A stretch of 64,000 nucleotides of DNA from Nemania diffusa (Eukaryota > Ascomycota > Sordariomycetes > Xylariales > Xylariaceae), in NCBI GenBank assembly GCA_038501195.1, contig JBBPUQ010000007.1:2519501-2583500 (forward strand), read 5' to 3'. Under the pieces are notes generated by a model. That model saw nothing but the letters and a program-made list of their open reading frames with translations, was not told the origin of the DNA and ran no database searches. The position numbers were made by a program, and so were the translations under genes. Positions within the stretch are counted from its first letter, which is position 1; each line of letters opens with the position of its first letter. Below are positions 24,640 through 34,824 of this stretch, piece by piece.

Positions 24640-25560
24640 CAACGGGCATGCATAGCCAGCTTATATAGGACATTCCTGTTTCGTAATAATTGCCGCGTAC
24701 CGTTTGGCGAAGCTAGTGAAATCCAAGGTATTGAGCAAGTTGTGTTTAACAAATCCTCGACTTGAAGGCTTGCACCTTCTATCATCAAACCCATCACTTC
24801 GAATATAGAGATGAAGCTGTTGAGTTGTGTGGTCTGTCTAGGTTTGACGATGCTCACTAAGAAGTTTCTCAGAAATGAAAATAGCCCCCATCCCAACGCG
24901 TTGAGTATCGGCGCCGATATGTGAATCGGCAGATTAGTTGCGAAGCCCATCCCAGAAACCCCAAAGTAATCACGGCTGCGCTGATCTGCGACAATCCTAT
25001 ATCAGGGCAGCAGGCGCCAAGGCAGCTGCCAAAGTAGTTGCCCATTGCAGGGAGGATTGCAGCGCAGACAACTAAAACAATGCCCAAGCGAATAACTATC
25101 ACCGCCGCGGCTTGCGTGAGAGGTATAGAGTATCAGTAGAAACATATTAAGGCATGACTTCTCGGTTGAGAAATAATACGCGTAGTATGAATAGACCGAC
25201 GATTGAAAGAACTCGCATGTCGCTAACTAGTAGGGATAAGGATAGGGATCTCTGGAATGGGTGAGATAGTCTCCGCAGAAAAGGCGGTTGACCCTGCGAA
25301 TGAGTTCGTATGTTCGGCGTTGAGTCTATTGCTAAGCAGAGGTCCGATGACTTGTGTTGTGCAGTTTACCGCCATTACTTTAAAGAACGCAGACGCCCTG
25401 GAACGGCAGTGTTAGAAGACGACTCTATTGAAGCCGGAAAACTAAACGCAGCTGTCGTGCTCCTGAAATAAGTCTGAGATCATTGTGTATGTGATTACGT
25501 TCGCAGTCGCGAGACCACCACCAAACACAGTGTATAAAGCAGAGAGCCATGTCAATTTAA
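24640..25560 (-). pseudogene. MFS transporter pseudogene, 5'-truncated
   Basis: Read leftward, the sequence opens with LTWLSALYTVFGGGLATANV and YTMISDLFQEHDS (about 25555-25455), a block typical of fungal major facilitator transporters. It then hits a stop (TAG at 25444-25442) and frame changes, and continues with TTQVIGPLLSNRL, VIRLGIVLVVCAAILPA (about 25100), FLRNFLVSIVKPRQTTQL and SFISIFEVMGLMIEG (about 24870-24770). The order matches the second half of such transporters, where TSLV-P and ISI-E-G motifs flank transmembrane helices. The N-terminal portion is absent, the neighbouring hydrolase gene lying where it should be. Multiple stops and frame changes show that it is dead. Substrate unknown. 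Confidence 0.75.
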
Positions 25561-25627
25561 GCGACACAGCCCCCGAGTAGCGAGAGCCAGCTGATAAGCT
25601 AAGCATATACTTATTTCTCCCTTCACA

Positions 25628-26575
25628 TCAAAATTTTGCATCTTGCGACATCTTTGCGACTCCGTCACTGAGCGCTGTACAAGACGACACGAACCCCCAA
25701 CCCTTGCGACAATTGCGCTCTGTAGCCCACTGCGCCTTCTCCCCGTTAGTCGTTCCCGTGCCATCAGCTAGCAGAATACAGTCGAAGTTCTTCAGGCTCG
25801 CATCCTGCAGAGTGCCCATGACACAGACGTCGGTGTTGCAGCCGGCGAATAGCAAGGTCTTAATGCCCGCCTGGACAAGGAATTCAGTGCAGTCCGTCTT
25901 GGCCTGGCACATGCCCGATATTCTGTTTTTGTAGAACAGCTTGTCCGGAGTACTAGTCTTGAGGCCCTCGCGGTACGCCGCCTCCGATGGTCCATGGAGC
26001 CGGGTGTTCCACTGGTCTTGCATGAGAAACCTACCTGCCTGCACCTCTTCGCCGTTGACTGTTTTCTGCAGTCCCATGTCATGGCCAAAGCCCTTGTCCA
26101 ACTGAGGTGATCCGTCAGAGCGAAAAGCGTGGATCCTCTCAGTAGCGGGATTCAGATTGTCCAAGTCCTCTTGAGTGAGTCCCCAATTCAGCCAGACGAC
26201 TTGAATGCCAGCTTTACGCGCCGCCGGCACTGCATACTTCAGCACAGTTTCCTCTGCGCGTGTGTTCGCATTTGGCGCCTCGAGGGCAAGAAGATTCTGG
26301 AAATCTACAATAACGAGGGCTGTCTTCTGAGGCGCAATTGTAATTCTCGCGTTGTATGCTTCGAGTTCGATTCGCGGGGCAACGGGCGTAGCCGTGGGAG
26401 TGAGAGGGTGTGTCAGGTCGAATCCTGTCTCGCCATTCCACGTCCAGAAGTTATTCGAGTTGCCAAGAACGACAGGGTCAGTGGGATTCTGCCCTTCATT
26501 TTTGCCTACAGCCCTGCTATTCGTGTCAATGATGAGGGCGGCTTCGAGGGGTTGAGGAACGCACTCCGATGCCAT
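25628..26575 (-). CDS. isochorismatase-family cysteine hydrolase
   Basis: A single exon of 315 residues from ATG 26575. The isochorismatase-like fold is shown by LVIVDFQN with catalytic Asp91, by Lys216 in DKLFYKNRISGM, and by the nucleophile Cys251 in LLFAGCNTDVCVMGT, the three residues of the Asp-Lys-Cys triad. Family members hydrolyse isochorismate, nicotinamide, ureas, carbamates or related amide/ether bonds; the substrate here cannot be told. An N-terminal extension of ~75 residues (with FWTWNGETGFDLTHP) precedes the core and is common in fungal members. No signal peptide is visible, so it is likely intracellular. Some fungal members of the superfamily act on plant salicylate precursors, but nothing in this sequence proves that. 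The MFS relic lies just downstream on the same strand. Confidence 0.88.
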   Translation of the reverse strand: MASECVPQPLEAALIIDTNSRAVGKNEGQNPTDPVVLGNSNNFWTWNGETGFDLTHPLTPTATPVAPRIELEAYNARITIAPQKTALVIVDFQNLLALEAPNANTRAEETVLKYAVPAARKAGIQVVWLNWGLTQEDLDNLNPATERIHAFRSDGSPQLDKGFGHDMGLQKTVNGEEVQAGRFLMQDQWNTRLHGPSEAAYREGLKTSTPDKLFYKNRISGMCQAKTDCTEFLVQAGIKTLLFAGCNTDVCVMGTLQDASLKNFDCILLADGTGTTNGEKAQWATERNCRKGWGFVSSCTALSDGVAKMSQDAKF

Positions 26576-27269
26576 GACCTATATAGCGCAACTGCACAGC
26601 CCTGTTACTAAGATGCACTAAGATGCAGGGCGCTGCCTGGTAGTCAAGAGAAAGCTGCGTGTGTCTTCTACCAAGTCGTGTATAAATGTAAGAGGGCGCT
26701 TTTTCATATCAGATAAGATAATCACCACACGTGGCCGTTTGCTTTATTGATTTCAGCGGCCAGTAGTTAAATGACTTATCGCGCGGCATTGAAGGGAGAC
26801 CAACTCAGTGGCATATGAGATGTCACTTTTTAATACTCCATGATAGCGAGTATATCTACTAAAAGTCCCTACTAGAGCTAGTTGGAGGTAGATCCTAAAA
26901 CTAAATCGTGTCTCCGACAGGATAGATATCATTATTATATAGCATCCCCTAATAGCGATTTGGTGGTTTTGACTTAGTCTGCCGTACCTTTTATGAGTGA
27001 GACCCAGAGACCCGGCAGTTAAGATATAGAACCATCCACTTCCTAATAGTCGGAACACTAATTGAGCCTGGCAGCGGCATAAGATCTTGGGGCAAATGAT
27101 ACACTACCAGTCAAAGTAGGGTTACATTGCTACATACTCCTCAGGTCAGATCACCAATCATGTCTACTGTAAGGAATCACTCACAATCTTCAGGTTCCCC
27201 TCTCCAAGTATCTCCGAGCACGTCCCGTTCAATAAAAATCTCACTCTAATTACAAAAACAATCAAAATC
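26576..27269. other. intergenic between divergent genes
   Basis: About 690 bases separate the hydrolase start (minus) from the HET gene start (plus). The sequence is AT-rich and probably carries both promoters. No gene is seen. Confidence 0.6.
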
Positions 27270-29237
27270 ATGGATACAACAGACAGGGCTCCGATCAGGT
27301 TCGGAAGTCCCCTGGGACTATTGCAGCCTGAGATGGTAGTTGCCACCTTGAAGAAATCAAGGCTCTGCAAGCCCTGCCAACAGCTCTTAACTGCTGCATG
27401 GAGAAACAGCTACCTGAGACAGGAAAAGTACTGCAAGGACTTTGAGGATAGTGCATATAAATGCTGCGACTTTTGCGACGCCCTTTTGAACGGTTTGGAA
27501 GAATACCATATCTCGTCTCGCCCGGACAGGCTTTGCTTATGGACTGGCGACAGTCTTGGTCAGGTAGCCCTCAACACAGGGACCCCTAGTCCGTTTTCTA
27601 TCGTTCGTGAACAAGATATCATGATCAATGCCATTGGCCCAAGCCAGACCGGTTTTGTTGGAAACCACAGCCTATCTGAGTCTAGCTTGTCATTCGTTTC
27701 CAAGAGGATAAACCAATGCATCGCATCGCATCAACGTTGCGGTGACGCGAAGGAGCAACCACTCCCCAGACGTATTATCTCCGTGGGCTTGAAATCCGAC
27801 AAAATGATCAAATTGCTTGAAGGATCACAAGAACGCGCCCGTTATGCATGTCTTAGCCATTGTTGGGGGAATACGGAGTCGATCAAAACCACTCGAGAGA
27901 ACTTAAACGACCATAGAATTCGACTCCCTTGGGAACATTTACCAAAACTCTACCATGATGTCATTACATTTTGTTGGGAGTTAGAGATCCAATACCTCTG
28001 GATTGATGCCTTGTGCATAATCCAAGACGATACAAATGATTGGGAAGAGGAATCGTCTAAAATGGCAACTATATACGAAAATTCATACGTAACCATCGCG
28101 GCAACAAGTGCCCACAATCATGATAGTCGTTGCACTACTCAACTAGCACCTGAGCACCATTGGAGGGAGGTTGGAAGGATTTGCCAAGCGGAATTATCAA
28201 CGCCATTTCCTATTTTAATGCGAGAGACGCTTCCTCACCCTGCCGGACTTGCCTGGAATACGCCTGTTGAAGATGTGAAGTATCCGCTTCTGTCTCGCGC
28301 ATGGGCCTATCAAGAGCGCATACTGTCCCCAAGGGTAATCCATTTCTTACATAACGAACTGATGTGGGAGTGTAGGCACGGTTTGGAATGCGAATGCCAA
28401 GATCTCACTCCTTCCTCGTTCAAGTCGAGTTCTTATGTTGGAACAAAGGATCTTGATGTCGCTTCTTTAGAACGGCTGTGTGGAAAAGATGATTGTACTT
28501 GTAGAAAGTCCCGGAAATGGGGACATATCCTGGAAGGCTATGTTAACTTGGGGCTGACTGTTCCCGGGGACAAACTACCAGCAGTATCAGGTCTAGCTCG
28601 GAGACTGCAAGGGCCGCAACAAGATCGATATTTAGCAGGCATATGGGAAAGTGACCTCCCAGATGCTCTGTTTTGGCTGCTAGCGTATGAAGGGGCCAGC
28701 CTACCTCGGCCTGAACCCCCAGTGGCGCCAACATGGTCGTGGGCATCAATTTCTGGAAGCATATTATTTGCAGCTCTAGAAAGCGCGTGTTCTAGAAGAA
28801 AAAAACGGTTCCCTATTCGAGTCGAAAGCATTAACGTCAAGCCAAGGACAGTCAATGCATACGGGCCTGTCAATTCTGACGCAACAATAGTAATATCAGG
28901 GGCACTTGGTTCGGGCTTCTTGCGTTACGGGATGCACCAACACATTTTCATGAATCCCGAAACTGACATAAGAATCGAGTTCTACCCAGATTACGACTTG
29001 CGCTGTCCAGGGCAATACCATGTTCCGGAGGATGCTGCACTTGCTTGTGTATATCGAGATTTTCCCTTTCTGTCTGATGGTAGTTTATACGTGCTAATAC
29101 TCAGGAGGGTGGATGAGCCCTGTTTGCGGTATGAACGGGTTGGGATTGCACATTTTAATCCCGGTGAATCTGGATTTAGTAATATAGAGGCGACGGCCTT
29201 GGTCCACTCCCGCAGAGAGATAATTACTCTTAGTTAG
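27270..29237 (+). CDS. HET-domain protein (heterokaryon incompatibility type)
   Basis: A single uninterrupted exon encodes 655 residues. The N-terminal ~130 residues carry clustered cysteines (SRLCKPCQQLL, KCCDFCDALL) typical of the region before a HET domain. The HET domain spans about residues 190-360, with YACLSHCWGNTESIKTT, LPKLYHDVITFC, the hallmark YLWIDALCIIQDDTNDW, MATIYENSYVTIAATSA and, at its end, SRAWAYQERILSPRVIHF. The C-terminal third is the variable part and ends near ATALVHSRREIITLS. HET domains mediate programmed cell death when genetically different hyphae fuse; the trigger and partner are unknown here. The hAT-like MITE begins 83 bases after the stop codon. A dead relative lies at 14.8-16.9 kb; the two are not close enough by eye to be recent duplicates. 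Confidence 0.93.
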   Translation: MDTTDRAPIRFGSPLGLLQPEMVVATLKKSRLCKPCQQLLTAAWRNSYLRQEKYCKDFEDSAYKCCDFCDALLNGLEEYHISSRPDRLCLWTGDSLGQVALNTGTPSPFSIVREQDIMINAIGPSQTGFVGNHSLSESSLSFVSKRINQCIASHQRCGDAKEQPLPRRIISVGLKSDKMIKLLEGSQERARYACLSHCWGNTESIKTTRENLNDHRIRLPWEHLPKLYHDVITFCWELEIQYLWIDALCIIQDDTNDWEEESSKMATIYENSYVTIAATSAHNHDSRCTTQLAPEHHWREVGRICQAELSTPFPILMRETLPHPAGLAWNTPVEDVKYPLLSRAWAYQERILSPRVIHFLHNELMWECRHGLECECQDLTPSSFKSSSYVGTKDLDVASLERLCGKDDCTCRKSRKWGHILEGYVNLGLTVPGDKLPAVSGLARRLQGPQQDRYLAGIWESDLPDALFWLLAYEGASLPRPEPPVAPTWSWASISGSILFAALESACSRRKKRFPIRVESINVKPRTVNAYGPVNSDATIVISGALGSGFLRYGMHQHIFMNPETDIRIEFYPDYDLRCPGQYHVPEDAALACVYRDFPFLSDGSLYVLILRRVDEPCLRYERVGIAHFNPGESGFSNIEATALVHSRREIITLS

Positions 29238-29312
29238 TAAATCCCCAAAATTGGAAACCCCTTGTTTAAAGAAGAACGGTACTATTGAAATCGGGTGGCT
29301 GGTTAACGCCCC

Positions 29313-29320
29313 ACACTGCC
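29313..29320 (+). repeat. target site duplication, left copy
   Basis: The 8 bases ACACTGCC lie directly before the left terminal repeat of the MITE and recur exactly after its right terminal repeat at 29961-29968. Eight-base duplications are characteristic of hAT-superfamily insertion. Confidence 0.9.
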
Positions 29321-29960
29321 CAGCGCTGAACACAGGTAAAACAATACCTTGACTGCTTGACAGATAACTTGACTAACCAAGGCAAAACAAACGCATTTGA
29401 ATTGATTGCCATGCAAAACAAAGATTTCTTATTTTACCTGTGTTTGCCGGTTATTTTCAAATAATTTCTTTCTTTTTTTGATTTTTTTTTGTTGTTTTTT
29501 TGGTAAAAAGAAGCTATTCAGAAGGTGTAATACTTGAAGGCAGTCTGTTTCGGGACCCACATTAACCAACCAATAGGAACCATTTCCTACGTAATAGGCC
29601 CACTTATTTACTTACCTACCTAGCTAGTGCTGACCTAATTACAGCTTCTCAAATTAACTCCTTTTTCGCTACACAATCTCTACAACCTTCAATCTTTGAT
29701 CATCTACAACCCCGTGTACTTCGTATACAGCCTCAAAATATTGTTAGATTTGTATTCAGCGCGACCAGGGCTATCTAACGATACTATTTTCGTGATGGCG
29801 CTGTAACGCACCTGATTTATTTGATTTATTTGATCAAATAACTGTTCAAATCAAACAACAGATTCAACCAAACAAGTCAAATAAGCGCTTTTTGCGATCA
29901 ATCAAGGCAAAACAAGTCAAGAGGCTATTATTTGACTTGTTTTACCTGTGTTCAGCGCTG
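29321..29960. mobile_element. hAT-like MITE, non-autonomous, intact ends
   Basis: A 640-bp element bounded by perfect 24-bp inverted repeats. The left end runs CAGCGCTGAACACAGGTAAA and then ACAA (29321-29344); the right end is its exact reverse complement (29937-29960). It is flanked by the 8-bp duplication ACACTGCC. Subterminal regions contain many short TTGACTTG/CAAGTCAA and GGCAAAACAA words on both sides, the kind of array hAT transposases bind. The interior has a T-rich tract (about 29466-29503) and no coding frame, so it would need a transposase encoded elsewhere. The CAG terminal start, TIR length and 8-bp TSD point to hAT. Perfect TIRs and TSD suggest a recent insertion. A diverged second copy lies at 16248-16660. 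Confidence 0.92.
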
Positions 29961-29968
29961 ACACTGCC
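29961..29968 (+). repeat. target site duplication, right copy
   Basis: ACACTGCC, identical to the 8 bases immediately left of the element at 29313-29320. Confidence 0.9.
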
Positions 29969-30405
29969 TAGCATATATAGGTACATAGTAGTAACCACAG
30001 CGCTCATCCAAGAGTAATACTATCTAGTTCTTCCTGAATTCAACAGGTACCGGCGCTGCTTGGCTAATAAAACTTTCGATATAGGGGCTGGATACTAAAA
30101 ATGACCGTTTTATTTAGATAGGATCAGTTTCTGCCGTAATAGGTTAGCGGTTGGCTGAGTTGTTTGATCAGCTCACGGGGCTGACATAACTCAGCTTTCC
30201 TCGACGCGTGGAAGCTAGACCGTGGCGTAGCATTTTATCTTTATTACTTCGCGATGCAAAAGCCCCTAGCCAATGCCTATATTAGGCGCCAAAGGGTGCA
30301 AATATAGGCAGGTCGCTAGATCATATAGCATTGGCTTTGAAAAACGAGTCGGTGAATCTGTAGTTTGAGGGGTTTCGAATCTTGAGAATGTGCTGCTATA
30401 TCAAT

Positions 30406-32021
30406 ATGTCAACATCTCAACAAAAAGCAAGACGGAAGGGGGGCTCGAGATCCAAAGGCTGTTGTGGAAAATGCAAGTAAGTTCCCTCCTCAATCAACTT
30501 TCATCAGTACCTCTGACAATATCTAGAGCTCGCCATCTAAAATGCGATGAGACGAAGCCCTATTGTCGACGATGTTCAGAAACAGGAATGGCCTGCGATG
30601 GATATCCGACCGCTATTCTCAAGAACCAAGTGGCCACCGCGCTAATTGCACCACCAATCGCGGCATACGCGATTCCGTTTCGTATTCCTGGTAGCCAGCA
30701 AGATCGGCGATTGCTGCATTACTATTGTGTCCAAGGTGCCGAGGATTTGTCCGGGCACCTTAAGTCAGAATTCTGGACAAGGCTTGTCCTGCAGCATAGC
30801 TACGACAATATTCCCGTCCGTCAAGCTGTCGTTGCACTCAGCTGTGCACACCAGCATTATATGACGAAAAATAATAGCGGCACCCTCGCGCCACCCGACG
30901 CTATGGTGCACTACAGTAAAGCCATGCGGTCTCTACGCAAATACATGAGTGCCGGTATTGATGATAAGGGGGAAGTATCGACGATCGTCCCTCTTATCTG
31001 CTCTATCCTTTTCTCCTGTTTCGAGAATACGCAAGGCAACACTGAGGCGGCTTCCCGGCATCTCAACAGTGGAATCGCAATTCTAGCCCGATACAAAGAG
31101 GGGGTGTGTCTCATTCCTGACAGTCGCGACCCCGAACATATGGATTTACTAGAGCAAACTTTAACTCGACTTGATCTACAAGCCAGCATGTTTGACGATG
31201 CTCGTCCTCTTCTTACACAGTTGGATTCTACCGTGGAGTTCGAGCCATTGGCATCCCGTACTTTCAAGACTATCGATGACGCGCAAGCAGACCTAACGAA
31301 ATTGCAAAATAGATTGTTACAATTCTTGATATCGAATAACCCATTCAAATACTTCCCAGAGTGTTCCTTGCCGGAGAAATTAAAGTTGGAAAAGCAAGCA
31401 ATCGAGGAGGCGTACGCGAAGTGGAACAAGAAGCTCGATCAATATAGCCACGATCAATCGATCCCCCCGAAAGAGCGCGGCGGTTACCATTCTAGGAGCG
31501 AAGGCGATAGGGGGGAACGCCACCCAGCTCAAGTTCTTGAAATTGACGTGGCGCGTGATCCGGGCGTTGCCATTTTACGCATCCATTACCACGTTTTTCA
31601 ACTCCTATTAGCAGCTAATTTCCCCTATGATCCGTCAGTATTCAGCGGGCTTTCTAATTCCGTGAACGCCTATAAGCTGAACAGGATTCTTGACCTGATA
31701 GAGTCAACACATCAGGCCCAGGGAGAGCGTAGCAGATCCCTAGCTGCAGAAACAGGTATCATTGCTCCCCTTTTCTTAGTCGTTATAAAATGTAATGATA
31801 CTGCCATCTTCAAGAGAGCCTTTGACCTGCTATTGGCTCTGAGTGGTAGGCGAGAGGGCGTGTTTGATGGCCACGTTTTAGCTAAAATTGCCTTGCGTTT
31901 TATGTCGCAGTACCAAACATCTTGTCTACCCACTGCACTGGAGTCGCGATTTGGCAATGCATTTGATGAAAGCGTTAATGGCTTAGAGGGAGTGGCAAGG
32001 AATTTAGGTATCATTCCATAA
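30406..32021 (+). CDS. Zn2Cys6 fungal transcription factor
   Basis: Two exons, 30406-30476 and 30527-32021, encode 521 residues. The single intron splits the zinc cluster, as it often does. The spliced motif is C-x2-C-x6-C-x6-C-x2-C-x6-C (Cys20, 23, 30, 37, 40, 47) in CCGKCKARHLKCDETKPYCRRC, preceded by a basic stretch (KARRKGGSRSKG). The rest matches the fungal-specific regulator middle region, with no enzymatic motif. It should bind CGG-type half-sites in the nucleus; targets are unknown, though the aspartic protease lies next to it tail to tail. An in-frame ATG at 30388 would add six residues (MCCYIN); I prefer 30406 because MSTSQQK is the usual kind of start. Without the splice the first Cys pair is lost, so the intron is required. 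Confidence 0.9.
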
Positions 32022-32173
32022 GAAAGTCTAATATTAGGTATACAAAAAGGGAAAGAGAAAATGGGGTGATAACCCCTCACCTAAGGACATGCTTCTTTGG
32101 AATGAATAAGTTGAGATGGTCTTAGCAGAGTTCTGAATCCCGACAAACATCAACAATGTAACCCATTTTTCTA

Positions 32174-33737
32174 TCACAAGATCAAAACACTGATACCCCA
32201 AGCTAATAGTAGTAGAATACTGCTACCAAATCGCAGAGAAGACTTCAACTGTCCAGCCGAAGAGGTCATAAAGGGGGGGCTAGTGCTATTCCTAGTACTA
32301 GTCGTAGAGCCATTAAACACGGCATCAGAATCGGTCCTCTGCGCAAACCGCATCTCATTCCTGCCGAAGTCGAACACGGCAATTACATTTTGGAGCCAGG
32401 CGGCACCTAAAAAGTTAAGAGTGAGACCTTCTCCAGTCCCTGATCTCTTGATGGTCGACACGCAAGTGCCGTTGGGAAACTGAAAGATCATATCCTCGGG
32501 ACTCTGGGAAAACGTCGAGCCGGCAATAGTGAAGCCCAAAGAAGGCGACACCGCATCACAGGCAACCATGTAGCTGTCCGTGGCAGCATCATACGTAGCA
32601 GGAGGCGTAAACGCTGCATTGACCGGGTCCGCTATCTCCTGTGGAAGTTGGTTGAAGTAATTTCCGCTGTCGACGACGGCTTGGAAAGTCGTAGTGTTGG
32701 TCCTGGGAGAAATCGACGAGTTTCCAGGGCTCCAAACCACGCCTTCCACGCTCAGTGTCCATTCGCTAATCTTGCCGCCAGTCAGCTGTACCGGCAGTGC
32801 CTCCGTGAGCTCTACAGGCGTAGTGGCGAATGGCCCTCTAGTCTCTACACCCGGCAATGCGCCAAGGCCGAGAAACCCTCCGCTTCCGGCTGACTGACCT
32901 CTCGGCAGTCTGGCAAGCGTGAGACTGTACCAACCGGGGATCAGGCCTTGATTATTCATACGAAATAGCAGCGGCTCGTAGAGTACCTTATTCGTGAGAA
33001 GGGATATCGTATCATTGGCTACAGTCATACCGGGGTGCGCAGATGTCTATTTTTTAATACAGAGTCAGTAACTCCCATTTATCAAGAACGGAATCGATGG
33101 CTTAGTAGCTGACGGGGGTAATAGGAGCAGGAATTATTGATCAGGCAATTAATGCCCTCGAAAAAAAAAATTGCAAAAGGGGACATGAGAGAGGCTTGAG
33201 AGACTTGAGAGACTTGAGTGTACTAACTAGCAGAGGGTACCCAAGCCCGAGGATGCCGCTAGAAAGGCCATCACCTGGGACGGTAATCCGGTCGGCGACA
33301 CCGATCGTCTGGCCGCGAACCGTGATGTCGCCGAGCCTCACTTCTTCAGTCCCAACTATACCCAGCGCGATTCCCGCGCCGTAAGTCACGCCAAAGGTCT
33401 CGTTTTCGAGTTTTGAAAAGGTCGGCGCCGCCGAGGGGTCGTATTTGGGGACTGCCTCATACCGGCAGACTTCTGGAGGCGCTAGCTGCGTCTTGTTGGT
33501 TCGATCGTAGCATTGGAACCCTTTACGTGCAACCCAGAGATCACTACTTCCAGTGTCGACTTGCAGCTCGAATATGAAGTCTCCGAGTGCTACTTTCGCG
33601 TCGAAGAAATTCCCCTCCGGTGTAACCTTCACCGTAAGTGGGACTAAGTTTGTGGGCTGGTGATGGCGATGCGGAGGGGTGCAGATGGACAAGGAAGGTA
33701 CTACACCGAGTAAAAGAAAAAAGGATTTAGAATACAT
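32174..33737 (-). CDS. GPI-type aspartic protease (pepsin family A1)
   Basis: Exons 33737-33228 and 33046-32174, read leftward, encode 460 residues. A signal peptide covers about residues 1-20. The first catalytic motif is LQVDTGSSDLWVA (Asp61) and the flap region is VTYGAGIALG. The second catalytic Asp is probably Asp296 in AVVDSGNYFNQLP, where the usual Thr after DSG is Asn. A Ser/Thr-rich linker with N-glycosylation sites (NGSTTSTRNST) and a C-terminal hydrophobic segment (SILLLLAWGISVLIL) suggest a GPI anchor, so the protease would sit on the membrane or wall. The intron (GTTAGT..TAG) is phase 0. It faces the Zn2Cys6 gene with 152 bases between the stops. Substrate unknown. Confidence 0.9.
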
Positions 33738-34824
33738 TATGAAGGCAATGTCGAAAATGGGGATGCAGAGAGATGTATTGTTGGTTTAGATGGGTTGTTA
33801 CGACAATCGAGGGATGTCTTTCGGGGCGTCTACGACAGACATCTTTATACACCGTCCATTGCATTCGATCTACCTTCGGCCTAAAGATGAAATGTTGAAA
33901 CGCCATGTATTCGAGTAATATGAGGCCATCGTGTATTCAAAATTCCTTCCCGTTTTCAAGGGTTGCGTTGTGGCTGTGGCGCTGCCGCTCGTGGTCGCTA
34001 GGTTAAGAATTTCGCATCCTGGTTACGAACTTGCTGGGTCATGTTCATATAAGAACCATCGTATAGTATTTTGGTTGGTTACAAAGGCCTCATTGGGAAT
34101 CCATGCAACTAAGCCCCATTAATGAGGACTAGTGCCGTTTGTCGTGTAAGTCGGAATCCTTCGGCCCACCCGCCTGCAGGCGGTCAACTACTCAAGAGTT
34201 TAATATTCAGATCATATCTGCGGCACCGAGGCCGAATCTAATTTAATGGGGCTATATTATTTGTCTTTGATCGCTATCTGTTATATTTTCATATACTTTC
34301 CTCGATGTGTTGCCCCGCTGCTAACGTCGCAGAATTATCTCCACTATCAAAGTACCACTACTTACTCATCTGACAGCACATAAACGTCGATTGGAATGAG
34401 CTCACCTAAGCTCATTTAGCCGTGGAGAGATGGTGGTTTCAAAGGCACTCAAGACTTATCCAACATAATATAAGTTTAGCTATGCCTTGTTCTCTGAACA
34501 GATGGGCTTACATACTCATTGTTGAAAGTATGTTAGGTCAAGGAGTCACTTCGTGTACTGTATAGGATAAGGGGCTCAGGCATCTGGTTCGTGTATATAA
34601 GCAGGTCCTCCCACCTCTCTGTCATAGTCAGTAAGCTGAATAGTACGCTCATATACCATTCGTTTCATCACTCATAACGAATGAAGTACCAGGACCAAAG
34701 TCGTGGTCAAGGCCTTATTAACAAGATATAATAAGCCACTTCTACCGCTGCATAATCATCTAGGCAAGTCGCGATAAGTGGTGTTAATACAGTACTGGGA
34801 TTTAACTATTAATTTGCTATAATT
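33738..34824. other. intergenic
   Basis: About 1.1 kb holding the protease promoter (left part, C/T-rich on the minus strand) and the 3' flank of the DUF3176 gene. I see no gene. Confidence 0.6.

Larger units (their letters stand above)
29238..30405. other. intergenic containing a MITE
   Basis: The HET 3' flank is followed by the 640-bp MITE (29321-29960, listed separately) and then by the promoter of the Zn2Cys6 regulator. I see no other feature. Confidence 0.7.
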
